In this document: in pieces, positions 37,788 through 46,191 of the stretch
Numbering within the stretch: the stretch's first letter is position 1
Layout of the letters: the number at the start of each line of letters is the position of its first letter
Source of the DNA: an uncultured bacterium
GTDB taxonomy: Bacteria; Cyanobacteriota; Vampirovibrionia; Gastranaerophilales; Gastranaerophilaceae
Reading direction: 5' to 3'
Assembly: GCA_947428835.1 (NCBI GenBank)
Contig: CANENE010000008.1
Span: 29,167 to 93,166, forward strand
Length of the DNA: 64,000 nucleotides
The notes under the pieces: model-generated
Database searches by the model: none
What the model was told of the DNA's origin: nothing
What the model saw: the letters and a program-made list of their open reading frames with translations, nothing else
Program-made: the position numbers and the translations under genes

Positions 37788-39017
37788 TTATAGTTTTATT
37801 GTTTCACCATCTTCAACCAGTTTTATTTCTGAATTGAATAAATCTTGATACCTGTTTTTAGATTCCGTATGAATTGGAATAATATATTTGGGTTTAATTC
37901 TATCTACAAATTTCTGTAAATCTTTAATATAAGCATGTCCTGATGTATGAATATGAGTAATAATATCTTTGTACTCATCTAAATAATTAGGTTTATCAAG
38001 ATACCCTTTCCACATTGAGAATATTATGTTTAAGTCTTTCTTGTTTACGCTCTCAAAGATTTTAGCGTTTATTTTAGAATTTCCCTTGATTACATATTTT
38101 TGAGGTTCTTCAATAATCTCATCTATTGATATTTTTTGCTTTGCATACTTCCATAAATGATTATTTTCTTCAAGACTTTTTGTAATGCTGTTAGGCGCAA
38201 AATAAACCTTAATATTATTCCAATCAAACTGAGGAATATTTTTGTTATTTTTTCCATAAAGTTCAAGAATATAGCAAGTATAAGGATCAATTACCAATGT
38301 TCTTTTTGTTTTTAAACAAGCCTTATAAACCGTAATAAATCTATCTAAATTCTGCGGTGAAAATAAAACAAGAGGCAATTTAGCTTTTTGAAATTCCTCT
38401 ACAAACTGAGGAATTAAATCATCTTCCATTATAATTTCTTGCTCTAATCTGTTTAAGGTTGTACCTTCCATAATTAAATAATCTAGTTTTTTAATGTTTT
38501 TTGAGAGTTTTAAACTTTCAAAATTGGTTCTTCCATGAAATCTAATATCACCAGTATAAAGAACTGTTTTATCGCTATTGGTAATTTCATAAGCGCAAGC
38601 ACCACTAATACTATGGTCTATATTATGCGCAATAACTCTAAGATTGCCGTATTCAATAGGATTGTCAATTATATGTAAATTTAGCTTGTAGGTTTGAAAT
38701 CTTGTTGTTAGTGGTGCAACATTCTTTAAAATCTGATATGTTGTATTGCTTGCATATATTGGTATTTCAGGGTTTACAAGCTCTAAAAGTCCGTAGTGGT
38801 CGGGGTGCGCATGAGTTAGAAATATGGCTTTTATCTGTGCTGTATCTTGATTATAAAGTCCTTTGATATTAAGCTTGTAATCTTCTAAAGAATTGTCTTT
38901 ATTATCCATTGCATCTAATGGAATACCAAAATCAAAAAGAATACGATTATCGTTTTCTTTAATTTCTAAAGAGCTGCCGCCAATTTGATTTGTACCGCGA
39001 AATATTGTTAATTCCAT
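37788..39017 (-). CDS. MBL-fold beta-CASP ribonuclease-like protein
   Basis: 409 residues. Metal motifs are HAHPDHYGL (HxHxDH), HNIDHSISGACAYEI and YTGDIRFHGR. The C-terminal part has HTSGHAYIKDLQKFVDRIKPKYIIPIHTE, the beta-CASP/RNase J-type end that places the last histidine. The beta-CASP insertion is at about 170-310. It is much shorter than RNase J (about 555) because the C-terminal domain is missing. The ATG follows the upstream nuclease gene's stop directly. Expected activity is RNA (or DNA) cleavage in the cytosol. Confidence 0.82.
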   Translation of the reverse strand: MELTIFRGTNQIGGSSLEIKENDNRILFDFGIPLDAMDNKDNSLEDYKLNIKGLYNQDTAQIKAIFLTHAHPDHYGLLELVNPEIPIYASNTTYQILKNVAPLTTRFQTYKLNLHIIDNPIEYGNLRVIAHNIDHSISGACAYEITNSDKTVLYTGDIRFHGRTNFESLKLSKNIKKLDYLIMEGTTLNRLEQEIIMEDDLIPQFVEEFQKAKLPLVLFSPQNLDRFITVYKACLKTKRTLVIDPYTCYILELYGKNNKNIPQFDWNNIKVYFAPNSITKSLEENNHLWKYAKQKISIDEIIEEPQKYVIKGNSKINAKIFESVNKKDLNIIFSMWKGYLDKPNYLDEYKDIITHIHTSGHAYIKDLQKFVDRIKPKYIIPIHTESKNRYQDLFNSEIKLVEDGETIKL

Positions 39018-39716
39018 TTATACAAAACAAACCTTAATATTAAATTCTTCCACTAATTTTTTAAGATTTACCCTTGTGCTATCCTCAAACTCGCAAGCTG
39101 GATTAGAGTTTTTAAATACAATTATTGCTTTTCTTAAAGTTGGGTTTTGAGTTTTAATTTTTCTAGCTTCAAAATAATCGTTTACAAGTTTTTCTTTATC
39201 AACAGTTTGGTAATATGTTTGAATTTCTAAACAACACCTTAAAGCAGTTTCGCAAGAATTTTTAAATTTAACCTCAATTAAAAATAATTCGTTTGTGTCT
39301 TCTTTGTAAGTCAAAAGATCAAATTTTCCCAACTTATCAGCTTGGCAAGATTTTAAAGGTATCTGATAATCAATAGCTGTACCAATTTCAGATTTAAGAG
39401 GATTATAGAAAAACAAGCTTTTTACATAATTTTCTTCATCCCTGTTTGTGTCTTCTGTGATGTTTTCAAAGAGTTTATTGTGGCTCTCTGTGTAATAACT
39501 TTTTTCTCTAGTTACCTGTGGAATATTAATTATTTTTTCATTGCTAATAATAGAATTATTAATTAAATATTCCGTAATAACTTCTGTATATGGGGTGTTA
39601 GCATCTTTAATATTTCCGTATTTATTCATTAAGTCTTGTGCGTATAAAAGACTTTCGCCATTACTTAAAGCGTTTTTCAATTCATTTAATATGTCCTCTT
39701 TATTATACGAAATCAT
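39018..39716 (-). CDS. PD-(D/E)XK-like protein, first gene of the MBL unit
   Basis: 232 residues. A helical N-terminal half (about 1-90) is followed by LGKFDLLTYKEDTNELFLIEVKFKNSCETALRCCLEIQTYY: an Asp, a beta hairpin and E-V-K, then a helix, as in restriction-like nucleases. No known family is recognised. It is divergent from the XRE gene across a 166-nt region with palindromic sites. Pairing with a beta-CASP enzyme suggests combined DNA/RNA degradation for defence (inference). Confidence 0.65.
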   Translation of the reverse strand: MISYNKEDILNELKNALSNGESLLYAQDLMNKYGNIKDANTPYTEVITEYLINNSIISNEKIINIPQVTREKSYYTESHNKLFENITEDTNRDEENYVKSLFFYNPLKSEIGTAIDYQIPLKSCQADKLGKFDLLTYKEDTNELFLIEVKFKNSCETALRCCLEIQTYYQTVDKEKLVNDYFEARKIKTQNPTLRKAIIVFKNSNPACEFEDSTRVNLKKLVEEFNIKVCFV

Positions 39717-39734
39717 TATTTACCCCATTCCTAG

Positions 39735-39837
39735 TAGTTATAATATGCTCTTTTTATATTAATTTCACTACCTACAAGATTGATTGTAGAGTATAATATA
39801 CTCTTTTGTCAAGTTTAAAAAGAGCGTACTAGTACCT
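39735..39837. promoter_or_regulatory. Divergent control region with three operator-like palindromes
   Basis: A perfect 17-bp palindrome AGAGTATAATATACTCT (39788-39804), a related site (12 of 17) at 39735-39751 and a weaker one containing GTACTAGTAC at 39821-39837. On the reverse strand TTGACA (complement of 39807-39812), 18 nt and TACAAT form a promoter for the nuclease operon that overlaps the central palindrome. The XRE protein encoded beside it is the likely binder. Confidence 0.6.
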
Positions 39838-39882
39838 TATTTTATAAAGCTGAATTACTTAGAATGGAATAAGGACTATTAT

Positions 39883-40206
39883 ATGAACGAAATTGATGTT
39901 AAAAAGCTGTTCGGACAGCGCATAAAGGAATTACGATTGAAAAAAGGACTAACGCAAGAGCAGTTAGCACCCTTAATTGATGTTGGTGAAAGAAATTTAA
40001 GTAAAATTGAATGTGGTAAAAGCTTTGTAAAAGCTGAAACAATCGCCCGTCTTCTTAATGCCCTAGAGGTTGAACCTAAAGAATTATTTGATTTTTCAGT
40101 ACCAAAAGACGATGAAACATTGAAAGAAATCTTAATTACTGCCATAAAAGAAAACAAAGTCAATGTTAATCTTCTATACCGCATTTATAGGTCTATTGAG
40201 TATTAA
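39883..40206 (+). CDS. XRE-family repressor of the element
   Basis: 107 residues. Classic HTH: FGQRIKELRLKKGLTQEQLAPLIDVGERNLSKIECGKSFVKAETIARLLNALEVEPKELFDF, then a short C-terminal helix set. Size and position, divergent from the nuclease unit across palindromic sites, fit a phage-type repressor or a restriction-modification controller protein. It is the last gene before attR. Confidence 0.88.
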   Translation: MNEIDVKKLFGQRIKELRLKKGLTQEQLAPLIDVGERNLSKIECGKSFVKAETIARLLNALEVEPKELFDFSVPKDDETLKEILITAIKENKVNVNLLYRIYRSIEY

Positions 40207-40210
40207 TATT

Positions 40211-40229
40211 TTGTTTCATAATTGTTTCA
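40211..40229 (+). repeat. Pair of TTGTTTCA repeats (putative integrase arm sites, right)
   Basis: TTGTTTCA at 40211-40218 and 40222-40229, 11 nt apart, same spacing and orientation as at the left end. Confidence 0.55.
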
Positions 40230-40381
40230 AGAACATATCAAAATTCATAAAATTTCATCAAAAAATACCGAAATAAAATTTCTTGCAAAATATCAAAAAT
40301 TACCCTAAAATACACCAAAGGTAATGATTTATAGTTATTGAGTTTCAAGCCTTTTAAATAATTATAAAGCAGTTATTGCAA

Positions 40382-40392
40382 CTCATACCCGT
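40382..40392 (+). other. attR core
   Basis: CTCATACCCGT, identical to attL. From 40230 to 40381 no gene is seen. Confidence 0.85.
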
Positions 40393-40423
40393 GAGGTCGA
40401 GAGTTCGAGTCTCTCCCCAGCTA
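40393..40423 (+). pseudogene. 3' part of the split tRNA-Met(CAU) gene
   Basis: GAGGTC, the T-arm GAGAG TTCGAGT CTCTC, acceptor CCCAGCT and discriminator A. It continues from the attR core and completes the 5' part at 29618-29660. Confidence 0.9.
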
Positions 40424-40522
40424 TTTTATTTTTAGGTCTAAATGTTTGTTTTGTCGAGACTTCGTCTCAGCACGACTTTTTAAATTCTACGGCATTCGCC
40501 TTGAATTTGTTAAATTGATGCG

Positions 40523-40640
40523 TATAATGTATTAGAGACTTTTGGATGGCGATGTTTTATAAAATATTTAGAATTGACGGCTATAATGCATTAGAGACTT
40601 TTGGATGGCGAAGTTTTATAAAATATTTAGAATTGACGGC
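40523..40640 (+). repeat. 59-bp tandem duplication, possibly a small transcribed unit
   Basis: Two head-to-tail copies (40523-40581 and 40582-40640) that differ at only a few positions; each begins TATAATG and ends GAATTGACGGC. A promoter-like TTGAAT (40501-40506), 16 nt, TATAAT (40523-40528) precedes them and a terminator follows, so a transcript of about 125 nt is conceivable. No convincing protein is encoded. Confidence 0.6.
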
Positions 40641-40657
40641 GGTTTCCGCCGTTTTTT
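40636..40657 (+). terminator. Rho-independent terminator
   Basis: ACGGCGG TTT CCGCCGT followed by five T; a 7-bp GC-rich stem that stands out in this AT-rich region. Confidence 0.8.
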
Positions 40658-40682
40658 AGTATTGAGATTTGGCGGTCAAAAT

Positions 40683-40806
40683 TTGCACTTTTGTCCAGCT
40701 TTTTGCACTTTTTTGCACCGTAAACCTGCCACTCTGAACTTGTTTAGGGTCTATCTCCCATCATACCAACCTCTCCCCGAGTGCAATTTAGTGCAATAAA
40801 GTGCAA
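40683..40806. repeat. Phased inverted hexamers TTGCAC / GTGCAA
   Basis: TTGCAC at 40683, 40703 and 40713; the inverse GTGCAA at 40781, 40791 and 40801. Spacing is 10 or 20 bp, so sites lie on one DNA face. The stretch 40658-40906 holds no supported gene. Confidence 0.5.
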
Positions 40807-40906
40807 AAATAATTTGTCCCACAAAATGAGATTTCAAGGATTATCTTTGAGATTTAGATATAAACTGTTTTAGAAATTTAAAAAATACAACTTTATAAAT
40901 ATAAAT

Positions 40907-43008
40907 TTACTTTGATAGTCCTAACTTTCTAAATAAAATTTCATTTCGCTTCTTGCAATCTTGTAGCACTTTATTGAAACTAATAATTTCTATGTATGCA
41001 TTGTATGTATTTGAAAATGTGAAGTAACCATTTCCATCGGGCATTTCAATAAAGTTTGCCATACCCGCAAAATTTCTTATTTTATCCGTTATATCACATA
41101 TGATATAGCAATAAAATTTTGCATTTTTAACGGTGCTAACTTGTCTTCCGTTATTCATCCGAATTTTACCTTCTTTTATATCATTTATATAACGGTATAC
41201 TTGACGAATAGGGTCATCCTTATCTGTATAATCATTTCTTTCTGGTCTTTTAAATTCAATTATTGTTACGGTTTCCAAATCACTATTAGGAATATCTGTT
41301 GAATATATTTGTCTATTGTCAAAAAATAAGTCCGTTCTATCATTATTATCGGTTTTTAAATTATTAAGCTTTGAAAAAGGCTTATCGGACGATATAAACT
41401 CTGAAAATGAAAGTCTATCATCTATAATCCATAAGTTATGCTTTTCATATGGAATATTATCAGAGGTTCCTCCCATCGGATATATTAAATTATGTATAAA
41501 CTTTTCTTCATATGGTTTATTATTTTCTTTATTCCATCCTAAATATTTTTCATAATAATCTAATATAATTTTTCTATGGGCTACATATTCTGCTAAGTCA
41601 GCCTTTCCAATATCATCAATTTCTTTTACGAATTTTCTTAATTTTTCTTGGTATTCATTATCATTCTCAATTTGTTCCATATCTGTTTCTTTGACAAAGT
41701 TCTCAAAATTTTTATTAACTTCATCTCTTTTAACAATATGTTTTATTTTAATTTTTTTCTTAATATCTTCTGTGTCAGCATATAAGGATATATCATCAAA
41801 AAAGGCTTCGTTTTCATTCAAAAGATAATTGTACTGTGATAACTCTTCATTGATGACTTTTGCTATTCTTTCCATTTTATTTTTTTGCACAATATCTAAA
41901 TAAGGAGCTATGTACGTTATTAAATTATCCGAAATGCCATTTTTTATATCAGCCAATGAAATATATTCTGGCATATCTATAAGCACTTCTTTGTGTGAAA
42001 AGGTGAATCCTTCTCTGTCTGAATCTGTATTTTTATCTAAATAATTTCCAGATACATAGGCTAAATAAAAGAATTTATCAGTCGAATTAATATCTTGTAT
42101 TTTTTCTTCAAGATTATTTAATTTAGTAATATTTTTAACAGTATCTGATATAACCATTCTATTATTGCCACAAAAATAAACCCTGTGTTTATCCTCTTCT
42201 GCAGTATCAAATAATTTAATATGCTTAATGTTAAAAGTTTCGTTTTTAATTTTTACTTGTTCATCAATAACATTTTTAGAATATAATTTATCGAATAGGT
42301 CATTTACGAAATTGACTTTGGTTCTTTGTCTTTGTTTTCATTATCATAACCCTTTACAATAATTTTAGGGGCATTTTCTGCACTGACATAATAAAAACAA
42401 TGTTCTAAAATTTTCTTTGCTATAGTTTCAATCTTTTGTCTGCTATCATTTATATATCTTTTTTTTAATCCTTTTAATTTAATTATTGTTTGAATTTGTT
42501 CATCTTTCGCAAGCGTTGTAGTATAAGATTCTTTATCGATCCCGTTGGGTAATTTATATGTGAATTTGCGTTTGTATTTTTCATTTCGTTCTTGAAAAAC
42601 GCTTTCTATATCAACCGATTCAAACATTTTTAGCCATGAAAAACGCCCAATTCCCTTGCAACCCAAAGCTACTTTATTTGTATAATATGCTTTGCTAAAG
42701 GAAATTGTATTTTCATTATTAAAACCAGTACCATTATCGGATATTACAATACTGTCTATTGCTTGAATTTTATATGGGAAATTTATGTTCTCATTAAGAT
42801 CTAAATCTTGTTGGTCAGAGGACCTATTAATGTACACTTCAATATAACCATTTTTGTTGTTAGATAATAAAATAGATTGGATTGAATTTACAATCGCCTC
42901 GAACATTGGCATTAGATAATTGGATAATTTTAGTTGCCGAACTAAACCATCTATGTCAAGCGTAGAATTAATTTCTATATTTTTATCAATATCAATAATA
43001 TCTAACAT
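40907..43008 (-). pseudogene. GHKL (MORC/Hsp90-like) ATPase with C-terminal PD-(D/E)XK domain, split by a frameshift
   Basis: Two frames make one protein of about 700 residues. The N-terminal part (42304-43008) is a GHKL ATPase: EAIVNSIQSI (Asn-containing N-box), IVISDNGTGFN (G1 box) and GCKGIGRFSW. In the -1 frame reading continues without a stop (NFVNDLFDKLYSKNVIDEQ...) into the ORF at 40907-42157, whose end has LETVTIIEFKRPERND (E-x-K). The shift falls within 42306-42340, an A-rich run on the coding strand, and one missing base would restore the frame. It is therefore a recent mutation, an assembly error, or less likely slippage. GGGAG precedes the ATG. MORC/MutL-like ATPases with nucleases occur in restriction contexts. 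Confidence 0.75.
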
Positions 43009-43188
43009 GTGACTCCCTATTAGAATTATTATACCTTAAAATGTTTTAAATTTATATTTGTAACAAAATACAAAGACAATGCTAATGCTATTTATTGATT
43101 TGATATGTTCTAATCTTAAATAATTTAATAAGCTAAGTTGTTTGTTGTGTCAAAGCATCTCCGAAATTAGGATTCAGGACTTGACTTC

Positions 43189-43265
43189 TGTCTCAAAACG
43201 AGTGATGAATGTGTGTACGCATACATTGCAAGGAATTTGAGACAATGGAAAAGCAAATTGAGACA
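43189..43265. promoter_or_regulatory. TTGAGACA sites around the transposase start
   Basis: TGTCTCAA (43189-43196) and two inverted copies TTGAGACA (43237-43244 and 43258-43265), the last inside the coding region. They could be transposase end-binding or autoregulatory sites. 43009-43188 shows nothing else. Confidence 0.4.
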
Positions 43266-44966
43266 AGTAAATTTATCCCTGGAAAAGCAAAGCAAATCGC
43301 ACTTGCAAGACTTGATTTAGTCCACAAATGGCTTGAGTTTCGTCGAAAATCGAATATCAAAATCCAAGCAGATTATGATTTTGTCAAATTGCACAACACT
43401 ACAGATTCACATTTGCGTCAAGTTTTGGGTAAAGTCTCCCGCGGCTCGCTCCATCGCTGGAATGCAATGCTTGATGGTTCGGAAGACTACGAAAAACTTC
43501 TTCCGCAATACAGATATTCCAAAATCGGTGAGTTCAGAACCACTTTGACCGACGAAGAAATTAAAATCTTTATGGGCTTGCTTTTGCACCCGAATCGATT
43601 TTCTATCGGTAAAGCCACAGCCCTCACTAAATACAAATTAAAAGAGCAAGGACAGAATTTTATCCCTGCTGATGCAACTTTCCGCCGCTACGCAAAATGG
43701 TTTAAGGCGAACAATTACGACAAATGGGTGCTTGCCCGAGACGGCGAAAAAGCCTTGTCAGATAAGGTAGAACCTTATATCAAACGTGACGCATCGCTAT
43801 TGGATGTTGGAGATATTCTTGTTGCTGATGGGCATAAATTAGCGTTTCAGGTGATAAACCCATTCACAGGCAAACCAAGTCGTGCGACTTTAGTTGGCTT
43901 TTTGGATTGGAAATCGACTGCTCTTGTGGGTTACGAGATTATGCTTGAAGAAAATACCCAATGCATCACATCCGCACTTCGAAACGCAATAATAAACCTT
44001 GATATGCTGCCGAAAATCATTTATCAGGATAACGGCAGAGCCTTTAGGGCAAAATATTTCACTAACGACAAGGGGTTTAACGAACTCGGGTTTCAAGGCC
44101 TTTATTCAAAACTCGGAATTGAAACGGTTTTCGCCCGACCTTATAACGCCAGAGCGAAAGTCATTGAGCGGTTTTTCAAAGAGTTTCAAGAAGGCTTCGA
44201 AAAACTTATGCCAAGCTATGTCGGAAGCAATATCGCAAACAAACCGGCTTACCTGATGCGAAACGAAAAACTGCACTCTGCTTGGCACAATGACTACATC
44301 CCGACTATTGAAGAAACAATAAAAATGATTGATATGTGGCTGAATTTCAAAAACTCCCAAACCTGCCCAAATGCACCAAACAAAATAATCGCCGAGGTTT
44401 TAGAAGATAGAAAACGCCAAAACATAAACCCTGACACTCTTGACGATTTAATGCTTGCGACTGAAGTTAAAACAATTCAGCGAAACGGAGTCAGGTTCTT
44501 GGGTTGTGATTATTTTGACGAACGGCTTTACGGTTTCAAAAGCAAAGTGCTAATCAAATACAACCTCTTTGACCTTACAAAAATCAAAGTTTTCACCCCG
44601 AAAGGCGAATTTTTATGCACCGCTGAGCGTGTAACCGAAACCCACCCGATGGCAAAATTATTGGGCGATGTCAAAGACTACGAGGACTACAAACAAAAAA
44701 TTGTTCGGCAAAAACAACTCAAAAAGAAAACTGTAAATGCAGTTAAAAACTACTTTTCGACCGAAGAAATAAAATATCTTGAAACTAAAATGGACGAAGT
44801 TATTTCACTATCCGTTCAAACTGTGTTCAAAGAGTGTTCAAATGCTGTTCAAACTGTTTTTAGAAACAATTCACAAAAATATGAATACTTAATCAAACAC
44901 GATCCAAATAACCCTTGGATTGCAGAATTTAAACAAACAAAGGAGTACAAATTGCTGTATGAATAA
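43245..44966 (+). CDS. Mu-type DDE transposase
   Basis: 573 residues from the ATG at 43245 (AAGGA 10 nt before); the frame also opens at 43209. An N-terminal helical DNA-binding part (about 1-190) precedes an RNase-H-like integrase core with ILVADGHKLAF (first Asp), IIYQDNGRAFRAKYF (second Asp) and ARAKVIERFFKEFQ (Glu). A Mu-type beta-barrel domain follows (about 395-470), then a charged C-terminal tail. Codon use is visibly richer in G and C than the flanking defence genes, suggesting separate origin. It overlaps the ATPase gene by 8 nt, as MuA/MuB-type pairs often lie together. Confidence 0.9.
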   Translation: MEKQIETSKFIPGKAKQIALARLDLVHKWLEFRRKSNIKIQADYDFVKLHNTTDSHLRQVLGKVSRGSLHRWNAMLDGSEDYEKLLPQYRYSKIGEFRTTLTDEEIKIFMGLLLHPNRFSIGKATALTKYKLKEQGQNFIPADATFRRYAKWFKANNYDKWVLARDGEKALSDKVEPYIKRDASLLDVGDILVADGHKLAFQVINPFTGKPSRATLVGFLDWKSTALVGYEIMLEENTQCITSALRNAIINLDMLPKIIYQDNGRAFRAKYFTNDKGFNELGFQGLYSKLGIETVFARPYNARAKVIERFFKEFQEGFEKLMPSYVGSNIANKPAYLMRNEKLHSAWHNDYIPTIEETIKMIDMWLNFKNSQTCPNAPNKIIAEVLEDRKRQNINPDTLDDLMLATEVKTIQRNGVRFLGCDYFDERLYGFKSKVLIKYNLFDLTKIKVFTPKGEFLCTAERVTETHPMAKLLGDVKDYEDYKQKIVRQKQLKKKTVNAVKNYFSTEEIKYLETKMDEVISLSVQTVFKECSNAVQTVFRNNSQKYEYLIKHDPNNPWIAEFKQTKEYKLLYE

Positions 44967-45639
44967 GACTTTTGTAAGGACAAATAATGTCAAAAACTTT
45001 ATCGGACTTGTTGAAAATCTGGTCAACAAACCAAAAAACATTCCTAAAATGGGACTTGTGTATGGCGAACCGGGGCTTGGCAAAACGCAAACTGCCCTGT
45101 GGCTTGCGTGCAAATACGACGGGATTTATCTTCGAGCCTCGAACCTGATGACAGGAAGATGGCTTCTTGATGGCTTAATTAAAGAAATGGACGAACTGCC
45201 GAGATACTTGACTTCAGACAACTTCAACCTTGTGGTGAAAAAGCTCAAATCCAATCCGAAAGTGATTTTTATTGATGAAATTGACTACCTGATGAATAAT
45301 TTTAAGACTGTCGAAATTCTCAGGGATTTGCACGACGAGACCGACTGCCCGATTATTATGATTGGAATGGGTTTGGCGCACAGAAAGCTCGAACGATACA
45401 AACACCTTTATGATAGGTTTTCAGAGATTTTGGAATTTGAAACCTTTGGAGTGAGCGACATTGCTCAGATTGTAAATGAACTTTTGCAAGTGCCGATTTC
45501 CGCTGATGCGATTGAATATATCCACCAAAAACACAACCGATTCAGGCAAATTGTTCAACTGATAAACAAGCTCGAAACCCTTGCAAAAGAAAACAACCTG
45601 ACTGAAATCACTTTGGAAATTGTGAGGCAAATACTATGA
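44959..45639 (+). CDS. AAA+ ATPase, MuB/TnsC-like target-selection partner
   Basis: 227 residues from the ATG at 44959, which overlaps the transposase stop; AAGGAG is about 13 nt before. Walker A VYGEPGLGKTQTALWL, Walker B KVIFIDEIDYLM, sensor-like PIIMIGMG and an arginine in YDRFSEILEF. The C-terminal helices resemble the MuB/IstB group. It should bind target DNA and activate the transposase. Confidence 0.88.
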   Translation: MNKTFVRTNNVKNFIGLVENLVNKPKNIPKMGLVYGEPGLGKTQTALWLACKYDGIYLRASNLMTGRWLLDGLIKEMDELPRYLTSDNFNLVVKKLKSNPKVIFIDEIDYLMNNFKTVEILRDLHDETDCPIIMIGMGLAHRKLERYKHLYDRFSEILEFETFGVSDIAQIVNELLQVPISADAIEYIHQKHNRFRQIVQLINKLETLAKENNLTEITLEIVRQIL

Positions 45640-46130
45640 ACATTGAAAAATTAGCGAAATATTTAAAAGAATTTACCCTTGATGAAATTGAAATGATAGC
45701 TGAATGCGATGTTTTGACGGCACTTAAACAGCTTATTACAGATGGTAAATTATCGCTGGAAAAAGGAATTTACAAATACCAAGATTTTGAAAACAAAGTC
45801 GAGTTTGTTGTATTTATAAACTCCGGAGCCGAAAACAAAAATATAACTTTGAAAACCGTTTCAGAAATTTTTATGAAAGATTATGCGGCAAATTTCTGTA
45901 AACCAAATACAATAAAAACTTACACCGCGATTTTGAGAACAAATGTAATACCGATTTTAGGGGACAAAAAAGTCCGAGAGATTAGTGCAGAGGATATTAA
46001 ACGGTTTTACACGATCTGCAAACGGCGCGAAATGGGTGAAAGACGACTGAAAAATTCACTTGCTCTTTTGAACCAGATTTTAAAATACTGTAAACGCGAA
46101 AAACTCGCAAAAACTGACTGTGAGTTTTAA
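45636..46130 (+). CDS. Protein with HTH-like N-terminus and tyrosine-recombinase core-binding domain only
   Basis: 164 residues. ATGA overlap with the ATPase gene. Residues 1-55 look like a small winged-helix region. Residues about 75-160 (TVSEIFMKDYAANFCKPNTIKTYTAILRTNVIPILGDKKVREISAEDIKRFYTICKRR) match the SAM-like core-binding domain of tyrosine recombinases and resemble the same domain in the satellite integrase. The catalytic domain is absent: translation ends at TDCEF. It may be a truncated recombinase or a domesticated DNA-binding accessory factor. Confidence 0.65.
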   Translation: MNIEKLAKYLKEFTLDEIEMIAECDVLTALKQLITDGKLSLEKGIYKYQDFENKVEFVVFINSGAENKNITLKTVSEIFMKDYAANFCKPNTIKTYTAILRTNVIPILGDKKVREISAEDIKRFYTICKRREMGERRLKNSLALLNQILKYCKREKLAKTDCEF

Positions 46131-46191
46131 GTGCGGCGGCTTACGGACAAAAACAAATTTAGTATTAACAGAATAATCTTTGAGGAGAACT

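Larger units (their letters stand above)
29650..40392. mobile_element. Integrated satellite-like element in tRNA-Met
   Basis: About 10.7 kb bounded by an 11-bp direct repeat CTCATACCCGT (29650-29660 and 40382-40392). It contains, left to right, an intact tRNA-Met, an OLD ATPase/nuclease, a tyrosine integrase, an excisionase-like HTH, ArdC-like and OB-like proteins, an AT-rich tract, an SF3 helicase, a PGN_0703-like nuclease, a small beta protein, a beta-CASP MBL protein, a PD-(D/E)XK protein and an XRE regulator. No capsid, portal, terminase or conjugation genes are seen. The content is that of a P4-like satellite or integrated plasmid that relies on another element for transfer. Confidence 0.85.

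Noticed and set aside
40605..40799. 64-residue ORF over the second 59-bp repeat
   Set aside because: It starts within a tandem repeat, crosses a strong terminator and the TTGCAC array, and has no ribosome site.
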